DNA of 18,763 bases from Pseudomonadota bacterium. Lineage in GTDB: Bacteria; Pseudomonadota; Gammaproteobacteria; Steroidobacterales; Rariloculaceae. The DNA lies in assembly GCA_009843005.1 (NCBI GenBank), contig VYEH01000198.1, positions 1 through 18,763 of the forward strand. The letters run 5' to 3'. Positions within the stretch are counted from its first letter, which is position 1, and the number at the start of each line of letters is the position of its first letter. The notes under the pieces are model-generated. The model searched no databases. It saw only the letters and a list, made by a program, of their open reading frames with translations, and was not told the DNA's origin. Of the stretch, positions 1 to 9,204 are shown piece by piece. The position numbers and the translations under genes are program-made.

Positions 1-190
1 GTCTGGCCGTAGTCAGCGCCCGCTTCGCCGTGCTGGACAGGATGGCCGACGGCCGGGCGCCACGGGCCGCCAGCCTTTCACCCATCATCGGCGCATCCCG
101 CTTGCCGCGTTTCGAGAGAGGCCGGTCGTGGTCGGCGAGGCCGGGATTGCTCCAGCTCGACTTGGCGTGACGAAACAGCGTCAGGTGCAT
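1..190 (-). CDS. SixA-type histidine phosphatase (partial, C-terminus beyond window)
   Basis: This is the first 63 codons of a histidine phosphatase superfamily protein; the frame is still open at base 1. The start MHLTLFRHAKSSW carries the RHx motif of the family, with His8 as the expected phospho-acceptor. It is followed by PLSKRGKRDAP and the SSTAKRA segment, both typical of small SixA-like phosphatases, which remove phosphate from phosphohistidine or other small substrates. The ATG at 188-190 lies 11 nt after the sufT stop. Only a weak GGGTG-like ribosome site precedes it, so it is probably read through from the suf operon. No functional link to Fe-S assembly is visible, and the gene may simply be a co-transcribed neighbour. 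The exact substrate cannot be told from this fragment. Confidence 0.8.
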   Translation of the reverse strand, partial: MHLTLFRHAKSSWSNPGLADHDRPLSKRGKRDAPMMGERLAARGARPSAILSSTAKRALTTAR

Positions 191-201
191 CGCCACACCC
201 G

Positions 202-756
202 CTATAGCATTCCCGCTTCGAGGAGCGCGACCTCTGACATCATCGATTGATTCCACGGTGGATCGAAAGTCAGGTCCACGTTGGCCGCCATGATCGTCGG
301 GATGATCTCCAGCTTGTCCCTGACATCCTGCGCGAGGATATCTCCCATACCGCAGCCCGGCGCGGTCAACGTCATCTCGACGTTGACGATGCGTTCTTGC
401 GGCGATGAACCCGGCAACAGTTCGCAGCTGTAGATCAGGCCCAGATCGACGATATTGATGGGAATCTCCGGGTCGTAGCAGGTCCGAAGCTGGCTCCAGA
501 TTACCGTCTCGAGTTCTTCCTCGGTGGCGTTGGGAGGCACTTCCGGGGGTCTGATGGGCTCCTTGCCGATGGCATCGGCATCCACGCCGGCGATGCGAAA
601 GAGATTGCCTTCGATGTAGATGGTGAAGCTTCCCCCCAGGGACTGGGTCAGGAAGCCGGACACGCCCTCGGGCAAGGTCACCTCATCTCCGGAAGGGATC
701 ATGACCGCATCGCAATCCCTTGAAAACATGACCGGCTCGTTGTGTCCGTAGTACAT
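202..756 (-). CDS. sufT: SufT, Fe-S cluster assembly/carrier protein (DUF59/MIP18 family)
   Basis: This 184-residue protein fits the SufT family: an N-terminal extension of about 80 residues followed by a DUF59 (MIP18-like) domain. The core shows DPEIPINIVDLGLIYS (95-110), then TAPGCGMG with the conserved Cys135 of Fe-S carrier DUF59 proteins, and ends with FDPPWNQSMMS. SufT proteins assist maturation of Fe-S proteins in bacteria that use SUF as a main pathway. The ATG at 754-756 is 3 nt after the sufU stop, with GGAG six bases upstream, so it is translated as part of the operon. It is the last clearly SUF-related gene here. Confidence 0.92.
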   Translation of the reverse strand: MYYGHNEPVMFSRDCDAVMIPSGDEVTLPEGVSGFLTQSLGGSFTIYIEGNLFRIAGVDADAIGKEPIRPPEVPPNATEEELETVIWSQLRTCYDPEIPINIVDLGLIYSCELLPGSSPQERIVNVEMTLTAPGCGMGDILAQDVRDKLEIIPTIMAANVDLTFDPPWNQSMMSEVALLEAGML

Positions 757-759
757 CGC

Positions 760-1215
760 TCACTCCGTCGAGATTCGGTCCCGGGAACCGGAGATCGCGC
801 CGATGAGCGCATGCCAGGCCAGCGTGGCGCACTTCACCCGGGTGGGATAGGCGCGTACCCCGGATAACGCGGCGAGCTTGTCCAGTGCGTCAATGTCCAC
901 ATCGGCGCCGGTACCGTTGCCGGTGAGCATCTCGTGAACGCGGTCGAACAACGTCCGCAGTTCGTCGATGGAATGTCCCTTCGCTTTTTCGGTCATCAGC
1001 GATGAGGAGGCGACCGAGATCGCACAGCCCGTTCCGGTGAAGCGGATGTCGCTTACCTGCTCGCCGTCGAGGTTCACATAGAGCGTCATGCGGTCTCCGC
1101 AGAGCGGGTTGACGCCTTCCACGACCCGATCGGCATTCTCAAGCTCGCCGAAATTTCGCGGCTGGCGGTTATGATCGAGGATCACCTCCCGATACAGTTC
1201 CTGCAGTTCGTTCAC
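760..1215 (-). CDS. sufU: SufU, zinc-dependent sulfurtransferase partner of SufS
   Basis: This 151-residue IscU-like protein has the SufU-type insertion between the second and third cysteines. The conserved ligands are present: Cys39-Gly-Asp41 in NPLCGD, Cys64 in GTGCAIS and Cys129 in VKCATLAW. In the studied Bacillus SufU these residues bind zinc, and the protein accepts persulfide sulfur from SufS. It starts at GTG (1213-1215), whose GTGA overlaps the sufS TGA stop by 4 nt. GGAG eight bases upstream supports that start. No sufE gene is visible, so SufU is the likely sulfur acceptor for the SufBCD scaffold. Confidence 0.95.
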   Translation of the reverse strand: MNELQELYREVILDHNRQPRNFGELENADRVVEGVNPLCGDRMTLYVNLDGEQVSDIRFTGTGCAISVASSSLMTEKAKGHSIDELRTLFDRVHEMLTGNGTGADVDIDALDKLAALSGVRAYPTRVKCATLAWHALIGAISGSRDRISTE

Positions 1216-2465
1216 AGGAACAGCTCCGTTGCCCGTTTCAATCCCGTCACCAACTGGTCCACGTCGCCGCGATCGTTGTACAGGGCGAATGAGGCGCGTG
1301 CCGTGGCCGGCACTCCGAAGTGCTCCATCACCGGCATGGCGCAGTGATGCCCGGTGCGAATCGCGACCCCTTCCATGTCCACGACGGTGCCCAGATCGTG
1401 GGCGTGTATGTCGCCGAGCGTGAATGAGAGAACGCTGGCCTTCGCGGCCGCGGTACCGATCAGGCGAATACCCGGCAGCTCGGACAACCGCTCGGTTGCG
1501 TAATCGAGCAGGTCGGCCTCGTGCCGCGCCACCTCCGCAAAGTCGATGCCGGAGAGATAGTCAAGGGCGGCGCCGAGTCCTACCGCCGCGGTAATGTTCT
1601 GCGTTCCGGCTTCAAACTTGTAGGGCAGGGCGTTGTAGGTGGTTTCTTCGAACGTGACGGTTCGAATCATCTCGCCGCCACCCTGATAGGGGGGCATTGC
1701 ATCCAGCAGCGCGCGTTTGCCGTACAGCACGCCGATCCCGGTCGGGCCGAACGTCTTGTGGCCGGAAAGCGCGTAGAAGTCGCAGTCCAGATTCTGCACG
1801 TCGATGCGCATGTGGGGCGTGGCCTGGGCGCCGTCCAGCAGGACCACGGCGCCGACCTTGTGGGCGGCTTCGATGATGTCCTGCACGGGATTGATCGTTC
1901 CCAGGGCGTTGGAGACATGCACCACCGCGACGATCCGGGTGCGCTCGCTCAGCAAACGGTGGAAGGCCTCCAGGTCCAGTTCACCGGCATTTGTGATTGG
2001 AGCGGCCACGAGGCGCGCGCCCGTCTGCGCGCAGATCATTTGCCAGGGGACGATGTTCGAGTGGTGCTCCATCCAGGTGATCAGCACTTCGTCTCCCGGT
2101 CCGAGCCGCATTTTCCCTGAACTGGCGGCGACGAGGTTGATGGATTCGGTGGTTCCGCGGGTAAAGATGATTTCGTCGGACCCCGACGCGTTGATGTACC
2201 TGCTCACCTTCTCACGGGCGCCTTCGTAGGCGTCCGTGGCGCGCTGACTCAACTGGTGAACGCCCCGATGCACATTGGCATGGTTGCGCCGCTCGTGAGC
2301 AACCATGGCATCGATCACGGCCTGGGGCCGCTGCGCCGAGGCGGCGCTGTCCAGGTAGGCCAGCGGCTTGCCGTTAACCTGCTGATGCAGCGCGGGGAAA
2401 TCCGCGCGGCGAGCGGCAATGCCGGCGGATCGCACTGAACTCGCCACGTTGCTGACCGCGCTCAC
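1212..2465 (-). CDS. sufS: SufS, group II cysteine desulfurase
   Basis: This PLP enzyme of 417 residues releases sulfur from cysteine as an enzyme-bound persulfide for Fe-S assembly. The PLP-binding lysine is Lys237 in SGHKTFGPTG, with DGAQ (Asp211) and MEHHSN around the cofactor. The persulfide cysteine is Cys375 in RTGHHCAMP, the classical SufS motif. The start chosen is GTG at 2463-2465, whose GTGA overlaps the sufD stop. A strong GGGGAGG lies six bases upstream at 2472-2478. A longer in-frame TTG start at 2480 would place this ribosome site inside the coding sequence, so I reject it. Confidence 0.95.
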   Translation of the reverse strand: MSAVSNVASSVRSAGIAARRADFPALHQQVNGKPLAYLDSAASAQRPQAVIDAMVAHERRNHANVHRGVHQLSQRATDAYEGAREKVSRYINASGSDEIIFTRGTTESINLVAASSGKMRLGPGDEVLITWMEHHSNIVPWQMICAQTGARLVAAPITNAGELDLEAFHRLLSERTRIVAVVHVSNALGTINPVQDIIEAAHKVGAVVLLDGAQATPHMRIDVQNLDCDFYALSGHKTFGPTGIGVLYGKRALLDAMPPYQGGGEMIRTVTFEETTYNALPYKFEAGTQNITAAVGLGAALDYLSGIDFAEVARHEADLLDYATERLSELPGIRLIGTAAAKASVLSFTLGDIHAHDLGTVVDMEGVAIRTGHHCAMPVMEHFGVPATARASFALYNDRGDVDQLVTGLKRATELFL

Positions 2466-3769
2466 AGCAGTCCTCCCCAATGCTCGTAGTCGGGCAGGTG
2501 ACCGGCCACGGCGGTCACGACCCGCTTTCGCAATTCCGGAACTTCGATCCGGCGCAGCAGGTCGTTCGCGAACGCGAAAATCAGCAGGCCCCTGGCCGTT
2601 TCTTCATCCATCCCCCGGGAACGCAGATAGAAGAGCTGCTCGGCATCCAGTTCACCGACCGTGGCGCCATGCGCGCACTTGACGTCGTCGGTGTAGATTT
2701 CCAGTTCCGGCTTGGTATCCACCTCGCCGCGCTCGGACAGCAGGAGATTGTCGCTGGATTGGCGGGCATCGGTTCCCACGGCGCCGGCGTGCACCACCAC
2801 CTTTCCGTTGAAGACGCCGCGGCCCCGCTCCCCGACGATGCCCCTGAAAGCTTCGTTGCTGGTGGTGTGAGGCGCGATGTGATCGATGCGGGTGTGGTTG
2901 TCCACGTGCTGGCCCTGAGCAGCCAGGAAAACGCCTGAAATGTCGCAGGACGCCCCGGGTTCGGTCAAACGAATCCGCAGGTCGTTGCGGACCAGGCGTC
3001 CGCCAAGGTCGACGTAGCCGAGCTTTGCAGAGGCATCGCGCGCCAGGGTGACGTCCAGCAACTCGGTGTGGAAGTGTTCGCCGGCATGCTCCTGCAGCCG
3101 ATAGAGCGTAAGTTCGGAGCCCGGTTCCTGGGTCGCCTGGGTCACCGAGTTTGTCCATCCCCCGCCTTCCCGCGCAGCGAAGTGCTGAACGACGCAAAGG
3201 CGGCTGTTCGCGCCGAGGTCGAACAGGAGCCGAGCCTGCTCGGCGCTGCTCGCCGCTGCGCCACCGAGATATACCAGGTGCAGCGGTCGGGCAACGACGA
3301 CGTTCGCGGCGACTCGTATCAGCGTACAGTCTGGTGAGAACGCCGCGTTGATGGCGGTCAGCGGATAGTCGCGAAACTGACCTTCGGTCTGGATTGAGCG
3401 GATACGTTGCCAGGCTGTGTCTCGATCCGCGATTTCCACGCCCGGCGGAAATCCGGGCGAATCTCCGGATGTCAACCGCTGCCCGTCCAGGAACACCAGT
3501 TGTGGCGCATCCGGAGCGAGTTCGAGACTCGAAAGCCGGTTCAACGTCGATCGGCGGTAGTTCTGGTTCGGGACCCCGGGCAGGGGATCGAAGCGTCCCG
3601 TCAGAATGGGCTTCAGGTCGGTGTATTTCCAGTCTTCGTCCCTGCGCGTGGGAAATCCACGCCGGGCGAACGCGGCCATGGCCTGCCGGCGCGCTGCCCG
3701 TGAACCGTCGGACTCGTCCAGCCGATCCAGGCTGGCATCGAAAGTGGCCCTGAGTTCCGCGGTGTTCAT
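2462..3769 (-). CDS. sufD: SufD, scaffold subunit of the SufBCD complex
   Basis: This 435-residue SufB/SufD-family beta-helix protein forms the SufBC2D scaffold on which clusters are built. The N-terminal RRDEDWKYTDLKPI segment (42-55) is a SufD hallmark. The C-terminal part has YTDDVKCAHGATVGELD, with His367 matching the functionally important His360 of E. coli SufD, followed by LFYLRSRGMDEETAR. The ATG at 3767-3769 forms an ATGA overlap with the sufC stop. A GGGAGGG-like site lies about 12 bases upstream, which is long, so translational coupling to sufC is likely. Length is normal for the family. Confidence 0.95.
   Translation of the reverse strand: MNTAELRATFDASLDRLDESDGSRAARRQAMAAFARRGFPTRRDEDWKYTDLKPILTGRFDPLPGVPNQNYRRSTLNRLSSLELAPDAPQLVFLDGQRLTSGDSPGFPPGVEIADRDTAWQRIRSIQTEGQFRDYPLTAINAAFSPDCTLIRVAANVVVARPLHLVYLGGAAASSAEQARLLFDLGANSRLCVVQHFAAREGGGWTNSVTQATQEPGSELTLYRLQEHAGEHFHTELLDVTLARDASAKLGYVDLGGRLVRNDLRIRLTEPGASCDISGVFLAAQGQHVDNHTRIDHIAPHTTSNEAFRGIVGERGRGVFNGKVVVHAGAVGTDARQSSDNLLLSERGEVDTKPELEIYTDDVKCAHGATVGELDAEQLFYLRSRGMDEETARGLLIFAFANDLLRRIEVPELRKRVVTAVAGHLPDYEHWGGLL
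2472..2478 (-). promoter_or_regulatory. Ribosome binding site deciding the sufS start
   Basis: On the minus strand GGGGAGG is followed by six bases and then GTG (2465-2463). This near-ideal Shine-Dalgarno lies within the last codons of sufD. It favours the GTG start overlapping the sufD stop over the TTG at 2480. Confidence 0.75.
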
Positions 3770-4536
3770 GGGCCGTCAGAACCCTCCCGCAGCCAGTCGT
3801 AGCCGCGCTCATCGAGGGTGCGCGCCAGTTGCTGGTCTCCTGACTTGACGATGCGCCCTTCCGAGAGCACGTGCACATAGTCAGGCACCACCAACTCGAG
3901 AAGCCGCTCGTAGTGCGTGACCAGGACAGCCGCCCGTTCCGGATGCCGGAGGGTGTTGATGCCCGAGGCTACAACCTTGAGAGCGTCCACATCCAGGCCC
4001 GAATCGGTCTCGTCGAGCACCGCAAGCGTGGGTTCGAGCACCAGCATCTGCAGTATCTCGTTGCGTTTCTTCTCTCCTCCGGAGAATCCCTCGTTGACGC
4101 TTCTGTTGAGAAAATCCTTAGAAATTTTCATGAGTTCCATCTTGTCTTTGATAACTTTCATGAACTCGAAGGCATCCACCTGTTCGCGTCCGTTGGACGC
4201 GCGCTGAGCGTTGAGCGCAGCCTTGAGGAGATAGGCGTTGTTGACGCCGGGGATCTCGACGGGGTACTGAAAGGCCAGGAAGAGTCCCTCCCGGGCCCGC
4301 TCCTCGGGTTCCATGTCCAGCAGGTCCATGCCGCGGTAGCGAACGGATCCACCGGTCACCGCGTAGGTATCGCGGCCAGCCAGTACCTGGGCCAGGGTGC
4401 TCTTTCCGGAGCCGTTGGGTCCCATGATGGCGTGTACCGTGCCGGGGCGCACATCGAGATTCACGCCTTTGAGGATGGCCCGATCCTCGACCGCGGCGTG
4501 CAGGTTGTCGATTTGCAGAAGTGGTGTGTCGTCCAT
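3766..4536 (-). CDS. sufC: SufC, ABC-type ATPase of the SUF complex
   Basis: This cytosolic ATPase of 256 residues powers conformational change of the SufB-SufD scaffold. The nucleotide-binding motifs are complete: Walker A GPNGSGKST (39-47), Q-loop Gln90 in LAFQYP, signature FSGGEKKR (151-158), Walker B LAVLDETDSGLD (171-182) and switch His208. FSGGEKKR and DETDSGLD are diagnostic for SufC among ABC ATPases. The frame is open further upstream to 4629, but MDDTPLLQIDNL at 4534-4536 is the family start. It lies 2 nt after the sufB stop, with GGAAGGAG about 13 bases upstream. Confidence 0.96.
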   Translation of the reverse strand: MDDTPLLQIDNLHAAVEDRAILKGVNLDVRPGTVHAIMGPNGSGKSTLAQVLAGRDTYAVTGGSVRYRGMDLLDMEPEERAREGLFLAFQYPVEIPGVNNAYLLKAALNAQRASNGREQVDAFEFMKVIKDKMELMKISKDFLNRSVNEGFSGGEKKRNEILQMLVLEPTLAVLDETDSGLDVDALKVVASGINTLRHPERAAVLVTHYERLLELVVPDYVHVLSEGRIVKSGDQQLARTLDERGYDWLREGSDGP

Positions 4537-4538
4537 GG

Positions 4539-5987
<1,449 letters not shown>

Positions 5988-6006
5988 ATATATGAATTCA
6001 AGGAAA

Positions 6007-6468
6007 TTAATGTTGGATCGACAATCGTATCGCGTTCTTCCAGCGATCAGGAGGCATTTCGGGTCCGGCGGGCTGCTGCAGGTCCGCCAGACTGACTTCG
6101 CCAAGCGCCTCACGAATGCTCACGTTGATTCGTTGCCACGCGTTGCCCACCCGGCACGAAGACTCCAGTTCGCAGAGCCCGGAAGCGGAGCAGCATTCGG
6201 TGATGGCCAACGGGCCTTCCAGTGCATCGAGGATCTCCGCGGCGCTGATTTCTTCAGCCGGGCGCGAGAGCGCGTAGCCGCCGCGAGCGCCCCGCTGGGA
6301 TACTGCCAGACCCGCGTGGACCAGGGACTTCAGCAGTTTGCTGACCGTGGGCAGTGACAGGTGCGTGTCCACGGATACCTGGTGCGCGCTGGCCAGCCGA
6401 CCCTCACTTGCGGCCAGCTGGGCGAGCACCAGGGTCCCGTAGTCGGTTAATTTGCTCATTCGCAACAT
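6007..6468 (-). CDS. Rrf2-family Fe-S regulator of the SUF operon (IscR/SufR-like)
   Basis: This 153-residue winged-helix regulator starts MLRMSKLTDYGT, as SUF-linked Rrf2 proteins usually do. The recognition region includes LSLPTVSKLLKSLVHAGL and the wing RGARGGYALSR. Cys93, Cys99 and Cys105 form the CX5CX5C motif that in IscR (Cys92/98/104) holds a [2Fe-2S] cluster; an extra Cys92 sits beside the first. As the first gene of the operon it probably represses suf when loaded with a cluster, through the inverted repeat at 6492-6510. The start at 6466-6468 has GAAGG seven bases upstream. Direct regulation of suf is inferred from position and motif. Confidence 0.93.
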   Translation of the reverse strand: MLRMSKLTDYGTLVLAQLAASEGRLASAHQVSVDTHLSLPTVSKLLKSLVHAGLAVSQRGARGGYALSRPAEEISAAEILDALEGPLAITECCSASGLCELESSCRVGNAWQRINVSIREALGEVSLADLQQPAGPEMPPDRWKNAIRLSIQH

Positions 6469-6491
6469 GGGAGGGCCTTCAGGCAGACAAG

Positions 6492-6510
6492 TAGGACTAT
6501 TTTAGTACTA
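6492..6510. promoter_or_regulatory. Putative IscR type-1-like operator upstream of rrf2-suf
   Basis: This is an inverted repeat with half-sites TAGgACTA and TAGTaCTA around a central TTT. It is perfect except for the lower-case pair. The core ACTATTTTAGT resembles the ACTA-(A/T)3-TAGT core of IscR type-1 sites known in Proteobacteria. It lies 24 bases upstream of the rrf2 ATG and overlaps a possible minus-strand -10 box TAAAAT (6504-6499); no convincing -35 was seen. The position fits autoregulation of rrf2-sufBCDSUT by the encoded Fe-S regulator. Binding is inferred. Confidence 0.6.
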
Positions 6511-6555
6511 TTTCGCTGAAAATGCGCGCACGGATAGTCTGACGCGGGGTCGAAT

Positions 6556-8079
6556 CTACCGGAAAGGTACCGGCGGGCCGTCGCCGCGGCCGCTTGCGCG
6601 GGCACGGACCTGTTCGCTGACGTGGGCTTCCAGATCCTGGAACTCGGATAGAAACCGCTCCCGATCCACGGGATTCACGCCGGGCGATTCCAGCGCCATG
6701 CGGATCTGGTTGAAGGCAAGGGCCAGGTTTCCGGTGCTCAGGTAGTAGTGGGACATGTAATGGTGGGCATTGCCGATGTCCCCCTCGGCGTTGGCGGCTC
6801 GGGCTATGAGGCGGAACTGCTCCGGCGTGGGAGTGGAGTTGTTCAGCAAGTCCAGGAGCAGGTCGTGTGCCTTGGCGGGATAGCCGGCCGGAATGAGCGC
6901 GTTGGCGTAGCTCAGGGTCAGCGGCACGTTTCTGGGGGACAGTTCGATGGCCTCTTCGAACCGGGCAAGCGCCAGACCGGTCTGATAGCTCTCGATCAAT
7001 GCCTCGGCTTCACCGATGCGAAAGGCAATGACGCCCGGGAACTCGTCGACCAGGTCCGAAAACATCCGCTGCGCCAGGTCATGGCGGCCGTGCCGGTGCA
7101 GAATCAGGGCATAGCCGTACCGGTCAGCCACGCCATCGCCCCCGGCGTCCATGCGCTTTGAAAAAAATTCCAGTGCCGCTTCCTCCGATGGAGCCCTCAA
7201 GACCTCCAGGCGGGCCTTGACGACCTCGTAGCCGACGCTGTCGGTCACGTCCACGGCAGGCAGCAGCCGTGCCCGTTCCCGGGCCTCGCCGATGCGCTCG
7301 GACGTCACCGGGTGGGTCTGCAGGAAGGACGGCACCCGGTCCGAGGAGAAGGCGTAACGCCGTGACAGCTTCTCGAAGAAGGTCGCCATGGCTGTGGGGT
7401 CGAACCCGGCCGAAGCCAGCGTACCGATGCCGATCCTGTCGGCCTCGTGTTCATTGGCGCGGGTGTAGTTGATCTGGGCCTGGATCGCCGCTGCCTGTGA
7501 CGCGGTGATGAGACCCTGCATGGCCTGACTGTTGGCGTCCGCGGCCGCGCCCAGCAACACTGCAGCGATCATGGCCGCCATTGACAGGATACTGTTTCGC
7601 TGGTTGCTGTAGATGGAACGCGCGATGTGGCGCTGGGTGACGTGGGCGACCTCGTGGGCCAGCACGCCGGCAACTTCGCTCTCTCTCTCGCTGGCAAGTA
7701 TCAGCCCGGTATTCATGCCGATGAATCCTCCGGGTAACGCGAATGCGTTGATGGCGTTGTCGTCCACCACGAAGAACTCGAAGCGGTGGTCGCCATCGTT
7801 GGCGTGCCCGGCCAGGCGCGCGCCAAGGGTCTGGATGTACTCGGTCACTATCGGATCGTCCATGATCGCGCCGGCGCTGCGAAGTTGAGCCATGACCCCG
7901 CGTCCAAGCTGGGCTTCCTGGCTTCGGTTCAGCACGGAGTCGGCCGGTGTGCCGAAATCGGGAAGGTTGGGTGTTTGCGCGGCGGCGTTGACGCCGACGG
8001 CGAGCAGCAGGACGGCCGGCCAGCCGTGGCGGCGGCTTGCGGCTACGGATGCTTGCGATTGTCGGGAGCTACAGTTCAT
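6556..8079 (-). CDS. bepA: BepA-like periplasmic M48 metalloprotease with TPR domain
   Basis: This 507-residue protein is predicted to be exported. Basic residues are followed by a hydrophobic WPAVLLLAVGV stretch and a signal-peptidase site near NAAA/Q. The zinc protease core has HEVAH (142-146) and NEHEADRIG with the likely third ligand Glu212. THPVTSER carries His256, matching the regulatory histidine of E. coli BepA. The C-terminal half consists of helical TPR-like repeats. BepA helps assemble or degrade stalled outer-membrane proteins such as LptD. ATG at 8077-8079 was chosen over ATG at 8106 because AAGG lies seven bases upstream and the overlap with bcp is shorter. Confidence 0.9.
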   Translation of the reverse strand: MNCSSRQSQASVAASRRHGWPAVLLLAVGVNAAAQTPNLPDFGTPADSVLNRSQEAQLGRGVMAQLRSAGAIMDDPIVTEYIQTLGARLAGHANDGDHRFEFFVVDDNAINAFALPGGFIGMNTGLILASERESEVAGVLAHEVAHVTQRHIARSIYSNQRNSILSMAAMIAAVLLGAAADANSQAMQGLITASQAAAIQAQINYTRANEHEADRIGIGTLASAGFDPTAMATFFEKLSRRYAFSSDRVPSFLQTHPVTSERIGEARERARLLPAVDVTDSVGYEVVKARLEVLRAPSEEAALEFFSKRMDAGGDGVADRYGYALILHRHGRHDLAQRMFSDLVDEFPGVIAFRIGEAEALIESYQTGLALARFEEAIELSPRNVPLTLSYANALIPAGYPAKAHDLLLDLLNNSTPTPEQFRLIARAANAEGDIGNAHHYMSHYYLSTGNLALAFNQIRMALESPGVNPVDRERFLSEFQDLEAHVSEQVRARASGRGDGPPVPFR

Positions 8080-8536
8080 CCAGCGCCTTGAGTATCTCGT
8101 CGACATGACCGGGGAGTCGCACCTTCCTCCATTCGCGGCGCAGTACGCCCTCGGCGTCGATCAGGAAAGTACTCCTTTCCACGCCGAAGAGCGTTCTTCC
8201 TATCCGCACATTCTCTCTGATGACCCCGAATAGCCCGCAAAGTTTCTCATCTTCGTCCGCTATCAGTTCGAACGGGAAGCCATGTCTTGCCTTGAATTTC
8301 TCGTGAGTGTCGATGGTGTCGCGGGAGACGCCGAATACGGCAGCCCCCCGGCGGACGAATTTCTCATGATGCCTGCTGAAGTCCCGACCTTCAAATACGC
8401 AGCCCGGCGTATTATCCATCGGATAGAAATACAGCACGTATGGCGAACCCAGCAGATCTTCGGAGTCCACGCGGGTCGCGCCCGTCGCCGCTGCGCTGAA
8501 CGCAGGCACCTTGCTGCCCTGAAGTAATGTCCCCAT
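8069..8536 (-). CDS. bcp: Peroxiredoxin Q / bacterioferritin comigratory protein (Bcp)
   Basis: This 155-residue thioredoxin-fold peroxidase reduces hydrogen and alkyl peroxides. The active site YPMDNTPGC has Thr43 and the peroxidatic Cys46. The usual resolving cysteine five residues later (TPGCTxxxC in many PrxQ) is absent, since the sequence here is CVFEGRDF. The only other cysteine is Cys100 in EKLCGLFGV, a position also found in other Bcp proteins. The enzyme may therefore work as a 1-Cys type or with a partner thiol. ATG at 8534-8536 has GGGAG nine bases upstream. It lies 15 nt after gcvR and overlaps bepA by 11 nt. Confidence 0.93.
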   Translation of the reverse strand: MGTLLQGSKVPAFSAAATGATRVDSEDLLGSPYVLYFYPMDNTPGCVFEGRDFSRHHEKFVRRGAAVFGVSRDTIDTHEKFKARHGFPFELIADEDEKLCGLFGVIRENVRIGRTLFGVERSTFLIDAEGVLRREWRKVRLPGHVDEILKALDEL

Positions 8537-8551
8537 TGTAGAGTTCTCCCA

Positions 8552-9085
8552 TCAGGCTGTCTTGACGGGCTCCATGATGGCATCCAGGTTGAGGCGGTCG
8601 CAGAATTCCATGAACTCTTCCCGAATGCCCGAGATGTGGACCCCCGCGGGGATATTCACGAACATCTGAACCGAAAACATGGGCGTTCCCGTGTGCACGG
8701 CCGGATAGCTGCGAGTCGTGACTTCGGCGATGCCGATCTTGCGTTCGGCAAAGAATCCGGAAAGGTGATGCACGATACCCGGCTGGTCGAGGCAAACCAC
8801 GTCGATTGCGTAGGGCAGCAATTCCTTGTTGTACTCCATGGTGCTGGTACGCCGCACATGAATGGTCAGGTCTTCGTTTCCGGCGTAGCGCCCGAGATCC
8901 TGCTCCAGCCTGCTGATCGAATGCCAGTTGCCTGCAACCAGCAGAAGCATTGCAAATTCTGCGCCCAGCGCGGTCATGCGGCTTTCCCTGATGCTGGCGC
9001 CACACTCCAGGATGATCCGGGAGATGGTCTGTACTGCGCCCGTGTGGTCGTTGCCCACCGCGGTGATGACCAGAAGTTGTTCCAT
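8552..9085 (-). CDS. gcvR: GcvR-like protein with two ACT domains
   Basis: This 177-residue protein has two ACT domains in tandem. The first covers about residues 3-80 (LLVITAVGNDHTGAVQTISRI) and the second about residues 92-170 (YAIDVVCLDQPGIVHHLSGFF). This is the layout of GcvR, which in E. coli represses the glycine cleavage operon by binding GcvA. The neighbourhood gcvR-bcp next to divergent dapA matches the enteric arrangement. No gcvA is in the window, so the regulatory target here is inferred only. ATG at 9083-9085 fits the family length; an ATG at 9109 would add eight residues without homology. Confidence 0.85.
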   Translation of the reverse strand: MEQLLVITAVGNDHTGAVQTISRIILECGASIRESRMTALGAEFAMLLLVAGNWHSISRLEQDLGRYAGNEDLTIHVRRTSTMEYNKELLPYAIDVVCLDQPGIVHHLSGFFAERKIGIAEVTTRSYPAVHTGTPMFSVQMFVNIPAGVHISGIREEFMEFCDRLNLDAIMEPVKTA

Positions 9086-9117
9086 TCGTGTAGATCCCGA
9101 TGGCTCCATTCGCTCAG

Positions 9118-9147
9118 TTTACTCCGATCAGGCCAGGTGCGAATAGT
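9118..9147 (+). promoter_or_regulatory. Weak candidate sigma-70 promoter for dapA
   Basis: TTTACT (9118-9123) and AATAGT (9142-9147), spaced by 18 bases, each match four of six consensus positions. They lie in the 119-nt gcvR/dapA divergent region, about 58 bases before the dapA start. No better match was seen by eye. Confidence 0.25.
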
Positions 9148-9204
9148 TGCGTACCCGCAGGGGCAAACGTACCATCCCGGCCAATCGCATTCCGAGACGA
9201 GCGG

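Noticed and set aside
2652..3878. 408-codon minus-strand frame overlapping sufD
   Set aside because: It lies in another frame over sufD and the sufC end. The composition is Arg/Pro-rich and there is no family similarity.
5988..6113. N-terminal extension of sufB into rrf2
   Set aside because: The extra 42 codons are the rrf2 3' end in another frame. The SufB family start is MSVQPKEI at 5987.
9100..9204. N-terminal extension of dapA
   Set aside because: The catalytic residue numbering matches E. coli DapA exactly from ATG 9205. The upstream part lies in the divergent promoter region.
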